A stretch of DNA of 34,620 nucleotides, from assembly GCA_903893135.1 (NCBI GenBank), contig CAITLA010000280.1, forward strand, positions 1 through 34,620, written 5' to 3'. Shown here piece after piece: positions 1-7,792 of the stretch. Position 1 is the first letter of the stretch, and each line of letters begins with the position of its first letter. This stretch comes from an uncultured Syntrophaceae bacterium. GTDB taxonomy: Bacteria; Desulfobacterota; Syntrophia; Syntrophales; UBA2185. The position numbers and the translations under genes were made by a program. A model generated the notes under the pieces. The model did no database searches. It saw only the letters and a program-made list of their open reading frames with translations, and was not told the origin of the DNA.

Positions 1-370
1 CCTGATGGCCGTATTTCGGTATTAAACCCTGAAAGCCGTATTTGATGCCTACGACGTTTTTCACTCCGTAACGGTGAAACAATTCCATGAAAATTGCCCT
101 GATGACGTCGTTGATGCCGGGGCAGAGGCCGCCGCAGGTGACAATGGCGGCCTTCGTCTGGGCAGGGTCAAAAAAAATCTTTTCCCGGGGACCGGCCACT
201 TCTATTGAGAGGGGCATGCCATCCGCAGTAGTCACATCTTTATAATGCTCAAGATAAATATTATGAAGAATGCGTTTGCTATCGGGAGTATAATAACTGA
301 CGTTTACCGGCGACGGTATGGCTCTCTCCCCCAGATCCTGGATTGTAAAATCATCAAATCTATTATCCAT
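1..370 (-). CDS. 6-phosphofructokinase, N-terminal part (runs off the window)
   Basis: This is the first 123 codons of a phosphofructokinase, which phosphorylates fructose 6-phosphate in glycolysis. The translation has the family glycine-rich phosphate-donor loop as CGGLCPGINDVIR (about residues 79-91), followed by a YGFQGL segment near 111-116. The roughly 75-residue N-terminal extension before this loop and the GGLCPG wording resemble the longer bacterial/plant-like PFK group rather than the short E. coli PfkA; this is family knowledge from memory. Residues that separate ATP from pyrophosphate use lie outside the window, so the donor is not resolved. The ATG at 370 overlaps the end of the upstream FAD gene by 8 bases and follows GGAGAGAG, a good ribosome binding site, so translation is probably coupled. 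Not in the supplied long-frame set because it is cut by the window edge. Confidence 0.85.
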   Translation of the reverse strand, partial: MDNRFDDFTIQDLGERAIPSPVNVSYYTPDSKRILHNIYLEHYKDVTTADGMPLSIEVAGPREKIFFDPAQTKAAIVTCGGLCPGINDVIRAIFMELFHRYGVKNVVGIKYGFQGLIPKYGHQ

Positions 371-1829
371 GCCTGTCTCTCTCCTTTGATATGACTAATT
401 TGGCAGCATTTATGCCGGATACTATTTCCCCTTGGAAACCAAGACCTGCCAGTAACATTCCCCCCGTCATAAAGACATTGCGAATGGGAGTCTTATTGGA
501 TATGCTTGATATGCCAAAGAAAGAATCGGATTGCATTGCGTACTTATGATTTACTAACTCCTGACACTTTCTTGAGAATTCAATAGACATGCCGATATTG
601 AGGAAATCGAGATTTTCCCTCAGGAACGGAAGAAACTTTTCGAGGGCGCAAAAAACGACTTGGGAAACTTCCTTAAGTTCGTCATTTGTCAATACCAGCG
701 GACTTTCCTTCAGGAAAATAGTTGCACTCAAAGCCCTCTTGCCGGCAGGTGCCCGTTCTTTACAATCTCTGGCGCTTATCTCTACAAAAACAAGATTATC
801 ATCCATGACCGGTCTATCTTGATCGATGACGATGGCGACATAAGTTGCCATTTTTTCGGGGATACATCTTTCAAGGATACCCATGTGCAAGGTAAATGGA
901 TAGTATGCCGATCTTACCAATTTGAGTCTTCGTTCCATGCGCCTGAATTTCCGGCCGCTGAGAAGAAGTAATCTGAGTTTCTCCCATTTTGTACTCGCAA
1001 TAAGATATCGTCCGCGAATTTGTGACAATGTGTCAGGTATGGAAACATCGACATCAATTTCTTTACCCACGTTTATTCTCATGACAGAACAATTCTTTAT
1101 GAGATGACCTCCGGAAGCCTCAAACGCAGATTTCAGTAATCCCATGAGTACTTCATTCCCGCCGACATGATGATACAATCCCCTCAGGGGCAATGACAGC
1201 GCATACGAGGACGAGATAGTAAAGGGGCTGTTCCGGTTGTTGCTCGAGTTTGAAAGAATGGCTCTTTCTGCCTCGAACACCCTGGTCAGTGAAGAATTCT
1301 TTGCAATTGATTTAAATCTTCTTGAAAGTGAGTACCTTTCCTTCAGAATTACGGGGATGCCCTTCAGAAGAGAAAAAAATTCATTAATGTTGGTAGGGTA
1401 TATATACGGCTTTTCCGTGATCCTCTGCTCGACAAGATTGCTGATTTTCAGAACCGACGAGTATAACTTGCGAATCTCATCTCTCTGATCGGGAAATTCT
1501 CTTTCCATATCATTGAGAAGTTCTTCCCGCCTATGGAAGCAATCAACTCTGTGATCGGAAAGAATGATTTGAAGACCGGGATTCAATAACTGCAGGCCTG
1601 AGTATTCCGCGACGGGTATTCCAAGATCTTCAAGAAGGCGTGAACATATCTGTGCCGGGCCGAAGCCTGTCAAGGGTAAGGGATCGATGTTGAAAGTGTA
1701 TCCAAAATCAGAATAAACGTGTTTCACATCGCTTTCAGATAAGAGCGCCGTCTTCTTACCATGATGTGAAATTACGGCAGCCGCAACTAAGGAGCTTAAA
1801 TCATTACCGATGACAATAGTATCGTACAT
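363..1829 (-). CDS. FAD-dependent oxidoreductase, phytoene desaturase/carotenoid isomerase-like
   Basis: A 488-residue flavoprotein of the NAD(P)/FAD-binding amine-oxidase/phytoene-desaturase superfamily. It begins with a beta-alpha-beta dinucleotide fold (TIVIGNDLSSLVAAA, residues 4-18), an acidic/serine end of the second strand near residue 31, and ends with the family FAD-contacting segment FMTGGMLLAGLGFQGEIVSG (about 452-471). The usual GxGxxG is degenerate: only the first glycine remains (G-N-D-L-S-S). No transmembrane helix or other domain is obvious. Substrate is unknown; no carotenoid, quinone or lipid biosynthesis gene is nearby. It sits between purN (97 bases upstream) and a phosphofructokinase gene that overlaps its stop codon, so it probably shares the purine operon transcript. 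The ATG at 1829 has no clear Shine-Dalgarno sequence. Family call fairly sure, role unknown. Confidence 0.75.
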   Translation of the reverse strand: MYDTIVIGNDLSSLVAAAVISHHGKKTALLSESDVKHVYSDFGYTFNIDPLPLTGFGPAQICSRLLEDLGIPVAEYSGLQLLNPGLQIILSDHRVDCFHRREELLNDMEREFPDQRDEIRKLYSSVLKISNLVEQRITEKPYIYPTNINEFFSLLKGIPVILKERYSLSRRFKSIAKNSSLTRVFEAERAILSNSSNNRNSPFTISSSYALSLPLRGLYHHVGGNEVLMGLLKSAFEASGGHLIKNCSVMRINVGKEIDVDVSIPDTLSQIRGRYLIASTKWEKLRLLLLSGRKFRRMERRLKLVRSAYYPFTLHMGILERCIPEKMATYVAIVIDQDRPVMDDNLVFVEISARDCKERAPAGKRALSATIFLKESPLVLTNDELKEVSQVVFCALEKFLPFLRENLDFLNIGMSIEFSRKCQELVNHKYAMQSDSFFGISSISNKTPIRNVFMTGGMLLAGLGFQGEIVSGINAAKLVISKERDRHG

Positions 1830-1926
1830 ATATAAAAAAGGAGATTGAAATACCGCTGAAACTTGTGATCTATTCTTGCTCTTAATCTATTTCTGAAAAT
1901 ATATGTGGGCCATAAGAATAGGCAGG

Positions 1927-2592
1927 TCAAAAGGCTGTCACGGGAGGATTATGAAGAGGTGTTTCTGGGATCCGCGCACTGCCTCTTATTCTGACCTTTC
2001 TCCCGATTACTTCAATTCTGCCTTCCGCATAAAATTGAATGGCTTGAGGATATATCCTGTGCTCTTCCTTTAATATTCTGGCAGCGAGAGTATCCTCGGT
2101 GTCATCATCATAGGCCGGAACTATGGCTTGAATAATGATAGGGCCAGAGTCCACCCCCTCGTCAGCAAAATGAACCGTACAACCCGAAAATCTTACACCA
2201 TAGTCAGCAGCTCTCTTCTGAGCATGAATACCGGGGAAGGCGGGAAGGATTGCAGGGTGTATATTCATTATTTTCATGGGAAACGCATTCAAGAAAAGAG
2301 GGGTTAAAAGTCTCATAAATCCGGCCATCACTACCAGATCAACGGAAAGCGATTTCAGAACATCGATCATCTTCCGGTCAAAATCTTCCCTGTTTTCAAA
2401 ATCGGAATTCTTGATAATCACGGATGGAATATTATGTTTCTTCGCCCGCACAAGAGCATATGCATCGGTGTTATTGCTGATAATGACCTTAATCTCCCCA
2501 TCAAGGAGACCCTTCTCGATATTGTCTATGATGGCCTGGAGATTGGATCCGCTCCCTGAGACGAGCACTCCCAAACTTATTTTTTGTTTCAT
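1927..2592 (-). CDS. purN: phosphoribosylglycinamide formyltransferase
   Basis: PurN transfers a formyl group from 10-formyltetrahydrofolate to GAR, the third step of purine synthesis, in the cytoplasm. The 221-residue product has the opening VLVSGSGSNLQAI, and the catalytic residues are present: N110 and H112 in MNIHPAILPAFPG, and D148 in EGVDSGPII (E. coli N106, H108, D144). I place the start at the ATG at 2592, four bases after the purM stop. A longer in-frame start at 2655 would overlap purM by about 59 bases and add 21 residues unlike PurN. The spacing points to an operon with purM, and expression likely depends on the promoter at 3674-3702. Length and motifs look intact. Confidence 0.97.
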   Translation of the reverse strand: MKQKISLGVLVSGSGSNLQAIIDNIEKGLLDGEIKVIISNNTDAYALVRAKKHNIPSVIIKNSDFENREDFDRKMIDVLKSLSVDLVVMAGFMRLLTPLFLNAFPMKIMNIHPAILPAFPGIHAQKRAADYGVRFSGCTVHFADEGVDSGPIIIQAIVPAYDDDTEDTLAARILKEEHRIYPQAIQFYAEGRIEVIGRKVRIRGSARIPETPLHNPPVTAF

Positions 2593-2596
2593 ACCG

Positions 2597-3640
2597 TTAG
2601 ATAAATGATACGGATGGTTGGTCTTCGTCTTTCCGATCGATGAAACCGATGGCATACGCCTGCATTCCCAAATTTTCGAGTCGCTCCGTTACTTCGGACG
2701 CTTCTTTTTCAGTCGCAACTGCCATCATGCCTATACCCATGTTAAAAACACGGTACATTTCTCCATCATCAATATTTCCCATTCTCTTGATAATCGTAAA
2801 AACCGGCGGTATGTCCCAGCTGTCTCTCAGAATAACGGCACGACAGGCTTTAGGCAAAATGCGTGGTATATTATCGATGAATCCACCGCCAGTAATATGG
2901 ACAATGCCCCTGATGCTGAAATTCTTGATTAGATTTAAGAGGGGTTTCACGTAAATGCTTGTCGGACGGAGAAGTTCCATGCCTATGGAATGGGGCAGAT
3001 CGTCGAGCTTATCATTGACGCCGAGTTTCCCCTTTTCAAACAGAACTTTTCTCGCAAGGGAAAAGCCGTTGCTATGGATGCCGTTGGATGCAATGCCGAT
3101 GATCCTGTCCCCTACGCGGATCTCCGAGCCATCAATTATCTTTTCGGCCTCTACTATGCCAACACAGAATCCGGCCAGATCATAATCATCATCTTTATAG
3201 AATGCGGGCATTTCAGCCGTCTCTCCACCGATGAGGGCGCAACCAGCCTCCTGGCAGCCCTTTACGATGCCTTCGATGATCTTAATATCTCTTTCCACAT
3301 TGATCATGCCCGTAGAGATGTAGTCCAGGAAAAAAAGGGGCTCTGCTCCCTGGACTACCACATCATTTACGGACATCGCAACAAGATCGATGCCGATAGT
3401 GTCGTGCTTATCCGTCATCTGTGCAATTTTTAGCTTCGTCCCCACGCCATCCGTGGATGAAACCAGAACAGGATTATTATATTTTCCGACATCCAGGCGA
3501 AAGAGACCTCCAAAACCGCCGATGGAGCTCATTACTTCCTTGCGAAAAGTTGCTTTTGTAATTGTCTTAATCCTGTCGACAAAGAGATTGGCTTTGTCTA
3601 TATCAACACCTGCATCTTTATAGGACATTTTTTCCTGCAT
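2597..3640 (-). CDS. purM: phosphoribosylformylglycinamidine cyclo-ligase (AIR synthetase)
   Basis: PurM closes the imidazole ring (FGAM + ATP to AIR), the fifth purine step. The 347-residue protein starts SYKDAGVDIDKAN, typical of the family, and carries the nucleotide/substrate motifs SSTDGVGTKLKIAQ (about 60-73), DLVAMSVNDVVVQGAEPLFF (about 85-104) and GCALIGGETAEMP. The C-terminal half includes HITGGGFIDNIPRILP. Two start codons four residues apart are possible (3640 and 3628). The second has an AGGA 6 bases upstream, and both fit the promoter at 3674-3702. It is the first gene of the leftward purM-purN group and is divergent from recG. Confidence 0.97.
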   Translation of the reverse strand: MQEKMSYKDAGVDIDKANLFVDRIKTITKATFRKEVMSSIGGFGGLFRLDVGKYNNPVLVSSTDGVGTKLKIAQMTDKHDTIGIDLVAMSVNDVVVQGAEPLFFLDYISTGMINVERDIKIIEGIVKGCQEAGCALIGGETAEMPAFYKDDDYDLAGFCVGIVEAEKIIDGSEIRVGDRIIGIASNGIHSNGFSLARKVLFEKGKLGVNDKLDDLPHSIGMELLRPTSIYVKPLLNLIKNFSIRGIVHITGGGFIDNIPRILPKACRAVILRDSWDIPPVFTIIKRMGNIDDGEMYRVFNMGIGMMAVATEKEASEVTERLENLGMQAYAIGFIDRKDEDQPSVSFI

Positions 3641-3673
3641 TTTATTTCCGGTGACCCTCTGAGATGGGGATGA

Positions 3674-3702
3674 CTTGTATCGTAATTGCTCTCTTATGTC
3701 AA
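3674..3702 (-). promoter_or_regulatory. sigma70-type promoter for purM-purN
   Basis: On the minus strand a perfect -35 TTGACA (3702-3697) is followed after exactly 17 bases by TACAAG (3679-3674, 4 of 6 consensus). Predicted transcription begins near 3667, giving a leader of about 27-40 bases before purM. No PurR-like operator or guanine/purine riboswitch was recognised in this short leader. Confidence 0.7.
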
Positions 3703-3750
3703 TTCTTTACTTGCGAAAAGATTGGATATCTGCTACCTCAATTCAATCCT

Positions 3751-3778
3751 TGTATTTGAAATTATTATATATATATTC
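3751..3778 (+). promoter_or_regulatory. possible weak promoter for recG
   Basis: TTGTAT (3751-3756), 16 bases, TATATT (3773-3778, 5 of 6 consensus) lies in an AT-rich stretch just before recG. The -35 match is poor, and the implied leader would be only about 16 bases, so this is a tentative call. Confidence 0.3.
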
Positions 3779-3800
3779 GACTTTGAAGACTCGATATCTA

Positions 3801-6278
3801 ATGGAATCAATAATTGCAATACTTGAGAAAATCGAGGCTCCGTTATTGTTCTCGTCGAGAGACTCATACAGGCATCTGCCCCTTATTAAGGACATTGAAG
3901 CAACAATGAGATCGTTCTTGAAGGAGCTAAAAAGTGTCTCCTTCACGAATGCAACACAAAATGAAACATATACGGCATATAAAAGTATCATTTCTGGTTT
4001 TGAAGAAGCAATCGCTGGTTTTGATAAACTGCCGTTGGAAAATAAGAAAGAACGTATAGAAAAGGCGATGCTCGTTGTAAAGAAACTGAGAGGGTTTGTC
4101 GCAGAGTCTTCGATCGGAATTTCTTACATGCGAGAAGAGATGGAACCCCAAAATCTGGAAAATGGCGGAATGAGCCTTGAGAAGCTATCCCTCCCTCTGA
4201 GGTTTGTAAAGGGGGTAGGGCCTAAAATGGCTTCTCTGCTTGAGAAAAAGGGACTGAAAACTGTTGCGGATTTACTTTATTTTGTGCCGCGAAGATACGA
4301 AGACAGGCGTACGGTCAGGGATATTAAATCGGTCACGGTGGGCAACAGGGAGACAGTCATCGGCCATGTAGTTGGCGCAGAGTACAGATCTTACAGAAAT
4401 AGAAAAGCATTTGAGGTCACCATACAGGATGGTAGCGGACTGCTTACGGCGAAATGGTTTCGAGGCAATCTAACTTACCTGAGAAAGATTTTTAAAAAGA
4501 GTATCCGGGTCATAATGACAGGCGAAGTGAGCAGTTACCTTTTCAGCAAGGACATGGTGCACCCCGATTTTGAGGTTCTTGACGATGATGAAAGCGGGGA
4601 AGATTTGATCCACTTCAAAAGAATCGTACCGGTTTATTCAGAAACAGAGGGTCTTCATCAGAAATATATAAGAAGGATTATAGCGCACGCCGTCGATAAA
4701 TATTCACAATATCTCCTAAGCCCCATACCTCACGAAATTCGTGAGAGGCGCCATCTCCAGGATATTAAGAATGCCGTGCGCAGCATTCATTTTCCTGCAA
4801 CTGATGAGCGGATCGATGCATACAATGAAATGCGCTCGGATGCCCACCGAAGACTGATTTACGATGAATTCTTCTTTCTCCAGTTGGGTATGGCCTTAAG
4901 AAGAAAGGCCAACACGATAGATGCGGGCATAGCTTTTAAGACCCAAGGTCAGAACCTTCATAAATTTTACAAGATTCTTCCCTTCACGTTGACCGATGCG
5001 CAAAAGAGGGTCATCGTAGAAATCGAAGGCGATATGGAAAGACCCTCCAGCATGAACAGGCTTCTGCAGGGTGATGTGGGGTGCGGTAAGACAGTAGTTT
5101 CCATGGCGGCGATGATCACTGCTTGCGAAAACGGCTATCAGGCGGCCATAATGGCGCCGACTGAAATTCTTGCTTCGCAGCACTACAACCGCATCAAAGA
5201 TTGGTCTTGCGAGCTTGATTTGAAGGCTGTTTTGCTGACGAGCGGTATGAAGAACATGGAGAGAAAGAAAAATTTTGAAGGGATAATGAAAGGGCATACT
5301 CACATCATATGCGGAACTCATGCGTTGATCCAGAAGGATGTGACTTTCAGCAAGCTGGGTTTGGTTGTTATCGATGAACAGCATCGCTTTGGAGTTGTAC
5401 AGAGGGCATTACTGAGACAGAAGGGTGTAAATCCCGATGTTTTGGTTATGACTGCCACTCCCATTCCGAGAACACTTACCATGACGGTATATGGCGATTT
5501 GGACATTTCGATCATTAATGAATCTCCTCCCGGCAGAAAAGAGATTCGGACAAAGGTTTTTTTTGAAGAGGAACGCAACAAGGTTTATGAAATTATGAGG
5601 ATGGAACTCATGAAGGGAAACCAGGTCTTTGTTGTCTATCCGTTGGTTGAAGAATCTGAAAACCTGGATCTCAGAGATGCGACCATGATGGCCGATTATC
5701 TGCAAAGGGAAATGTTCCCTGACCATAAGGTAGGGCTGATTCACGGCCGTATGAAAGGAAAGGACAAGGATGAAACAATGGCAGGTTTCCTAAACAGAAA
5801 TATAAACATCCTTGTTTCCACAACAGTCATTGAAGTGGGGATTGACATACCCCATGCATCCCTAATAGTGATAGAACATGCGGAGAGATTTGGACTGTCT
5901 CAATTGCATCAATTGCGGGGGAGAGTGGGAAGGAGCGATATTCCTTCATTCTGTATATTAATGTCGCATCGCAGGAGCTCTGATGATTCAATAAGAAGGC
6001 TGCAGGTCATGGAACAAACAAATGACGGTTTTAAAATCGCTGAAGAGGATTTAGCCATAAGGGGGCCCGGTGAATTTATGGGAACCAAGCAGTCAGGAGT
6101 TCCTGATTTCCGTATTGCCCATATCCTGAGAGATGCGCATATTCTGGTTGAGGCAAGAACAGATGCTTTTTCGTTTGCAGAGAACATTTCGGGTCTGGAT
6201 AATGGCAAGTATGCATTGTTGAAAAGAGTCCTCCTGCACAGATGGGGAGGCAGGTTTGAGCTCGCAAAAACCGGTTAG
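3801..6278 (+). CDS. recG: ATP-dependent DNA helicase RecG
   Basis: RecG is a monomeric double-stranded DNA translocase that remodels stalled forks and Holliday junctions. The sequence shows the wedge/OB region starting at RFVKGVGPKMASLL and DLLYFVPRRYEDR, then helicase motifs: Walker A GDVGCGKT (about 424-431), the DEQH box (525-528), MTATPIPRTL, and a C-terminal TVIEVGIDIP plus QLRGRVGRSD. With the ATG at 3801 it is 825 residues, longer than the about 693 of E. coli RecG, because an N-terminal helical stretch of about 125 residues precedes the wedge domain; such extensions occur in other RecG proteins. The reading frame is open to 3675, but that start would run through the purM promoter and encode a low-complexity leader. 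Shine-Dalgarno is weak. Confidence 0.96.
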   Translation: MESIIAILEKIEAPLLFSSRDSYRHLPLIKDIEATMRSFLKELKSVSFTNATQNETYTAYKSIISGFEEAIAGFDKLPLENKKERIEKAMLVVKKLRGFVAESSIGISYMREEMEPQNLENGGMSLEKLSLPLRFVKGVGPKMASLLEKKGLKTVADLLYFVPRRYEDRRTVRDIKSVTVGNRETVIGHVVGAEYRSYRNRKAFEVTIQDGSGLLTAKWFRGNLTYLRKIFKKSIRVIMTGEVSSYLFSKDMVHPDFEVLDDDESGEDLIHFKRIVPVYSETEGLHQKYIRRIIAHAVDKYSQYLLSPIPHEIRERRHLQDIKNAVRSIHFPATDERIDAYNEMRSDAHRRLIYDEFFFLQLGMALRRKANTIDAGIAFKTQGQNLHKFYKILPFTLTDAQKRVIVEIEGDMERPSSMNRLLQGDVGCGKTVVSMAAMITACENGYQAAIMAPTEILASQHYNRIKDWSCELDLKAVLLTSGMKNMERKKNFEGIMKGHTHIICGTHALIQKDVTFSKLGLVVIDEQHRFGVVQRALLRQKGVNPDVLVMTATPIPRTLTMTVYGDLDISIINESPPGRKEIRTKVFFEEERNKVYEIMRMELMKGNQVFVVYPLVEESENLDLRDATMMADYLQREMFPDHKVGLIHGRMKGKDKDETMAGFLNRNINILVSTTVIEVGIDIPHASLIVIEHAERFGLSQLHQLRGRVGRSDIPSFCILMSHRRSSDDSIRRLQVMEQTNDGFKIAEEDLAIRGPGEFMGTKQSGVPDFRIAHILRDAHILVEARTDAFSFAENISGLDNGKYALLKRVLLHRWGGRFELAKTG

Positions 6279-6296
6279 GCAAGAACTTAATTTATT

Positions 6297-6324
6297 TTGA
6301 CAAGCGTGTGTTAACTGTTATAGA
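6297..6324 (+). promoter_or_regulatory. sigma70-type promoter with extended -10, upstream of hom
   Basis: TTGACA (6297-6302), 16 bases, TATAGA (6319-6324), with TGT directly before the -10 forming an extended -10 element. It begins 18 bases after the recG stop and would give a leader of about 85 bases before hom. No leader peptide or T-box was recognised in that leader. Confidence 0.6.
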
Positions 6325-6415
6325 AGTAAGAGGATTTGGTTCCAAGCAACAAAATCATTCTTTCGGTTAGGTTCGAACATACGAGAAATCTGGAACTTGA
6401 TACGGGCACGGCGTT

Positions 6416-7726
6416 ATGAAAACAATAACTATCGGATTAATCGGTTTCGGTACTATAGGAACAGGGGTCGTAAAGCTGCTTCAAGATAACGGTGAGGTCA
6501 TCGAAAATCGCCTAGGCGCAAGGCTCTTTTTAAAGAAGATTGCCGATCTTGATATTACAACGCCAAGACAGGTTGCCGTAGAGAAAGATTTGTTAACTAC
6601 AGATGCGAAAGTGATCCTGGACGATCCTGAAATATCCATAGTCATAGAGCTAATAGGCGGGTATGAGCCTGCGCGCTCCTTCATCCTTGAGGCTATCCGG
6701 AAAAGAAAGCACGTAGTAACCGCCAATAAAGCCCTTTTAGCTACCTACGGAAACGAAATATTCCGGGCTGCTGAGGCAGAACAGGTCGACATCGGCTTCG
6801 AAGCCAGTGTAGGCGGTACAATCCCTATCATTAAGACCTTGAAGGAAAGCCTGGCAGCGAATCGTATCAAATCGATTTTCGGCATTATCAACGGTACAGC
6901 CAACTATGTATTGAGCAAAATGACGGATGAGAAGAAATCCTTCCAAGTTGTGCTGAAGGAAGCCCAGAAGCTCGGATTCGCAGAAGCCGATCCGACATTT
7001 GATATCGAAGGTATCGATACGGCTCACAAGCTTGCCATCACGTTATCATTGGCATACGGGAAAAGGGTAAGGCTTGAAGACGTTCACAGAGAAGGCATAT
7101 CAGGCATTAGTCAGCAGGACATCGAATTTGCCAGGGAACTCGGGTATCGGATAAAGCTTCTTGCCATTGCCATCGGTAAGGGTGACTGCATCGAGGCGAG
7201 GATTCATCCGACTATGATTCCCCTTAGCCATCTTCTGGCAAACGTCAATGGAAATTTCAATGCATTTCATATCGTCGGTGATGCGGCGGATTCAGTGTTT
7301 CTCTATGGCCAGGGCGCAGGAATGATGCCCACAGCAAGCGCCGTAATGGGTGATGTAATCGATATCTCGCGTAATCTGCAGAGAGGCGCATCCGGACGCG
7401 TACCCGCCCGCTCACTTAGGGAAAATGTAATCGATGATATCAAGCTAATGCCATTTGACGAAATCATTACAAACTACTACTTCCGTTTTTCTGCCCTGGA
7501 CCGGCCAGGCGTCCTCTCCAGAATAGCGGGAATTCTCGGTGCAAATGATATAAGCATTGCCGCCGTTATCCAAAAGGGCAGGCAGAAGGCAGGCCCTGTT
7601 CCTATTGTCATGACTACGCACAAGTCGAAGGAAAGAGATGTTCAGAAAGCTATAACGGAAATAGATCAACTTGAAATCATTCACGGAAAAACGATATTGA
7701 TAAGAATTGAAGACGAAAGGTTATAA
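6416..7726 (+). CDS. hom: homoserine dehydrogenase with C-terminal ACT domain
   Basis: Reduces aspartate semialdehyde to homoserine with NAD(P)H, at the branch to threonine and methionine. The 436-residue protein has the Rossmann motif GLIGFGTIGTGVV (8-20), the VVTANKALLATYG segment, GGTIPIIKTLKESL, GIINGTANYVLSKM, and the active-site region EADPTFDIEGIDTAHKLAI. A C-terminal ACT domain (about 355-433, beginning FRFSALDRPGVLSRIAGIL) suggests allosteric control by an amino acid such as threonine; that control is inferred from the family. Size and domain order match the monofunctional Hom found in many bacteria. It leads a rightward group with the ApgM-like gene 66 bases downstream. Shine-Dalgarno upstream of the ATG at 6416 is weak. 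Confidence 0.97.
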   Translation: MKTITIGLIGFGTIGTGVVKLLQDNGEVIENRLGARLFLKKIADLDITTPRQVAVEKDLLTTDAKVILDDPEISIVIELIGGYEPARSFILEAIRKRKHVVTANKALLATYGNEIFRAAEAEQVDIGFEASVGGTIPIIKTLKESLAANRIKSIFGIINGTANYVLSKMTDEKKSFQVVLKEAQKLGFAEADPTFDIEGIDTAHKLAITLSLAYGKRVRLEDVHREGISGISQQDIEFARELGYRIKLLAIAIGKGDCIEARIHPTMIPLSHLLANVNGNFNAFHIVGDAADSVFLYGQGAGMMPTASAVMGDVIDISRNLQRGASGRVPARSLRENVIDDIKLMPFDEIITNYYFRFSALDRPGVLSRIAGILGANDISIAAVIQKGRQKAGPVPIVMTTHKSKERDVQKAITEIDQLEIIHGKTILIRIEDERL

Positions 7727-7792
7727 TGGTTTCGAAGAAATGACCTTTTTAGCCTCATCCCATTCATTTATTTGAGGAGCAATCTGGCTGTA

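Noticed and set aside
2593-2655. Longer purN start at 2655
   Set aside because: Overlaps purM by 59 bases and adds 21 residues that are just purM read in another frame; the ATG at 2592 gives a normal PurN.
3675-3800. Longer recG start at 3675
   Set aside because: Would read through the purM promoter and AT-rich spacer and add residues unlike any RecG.
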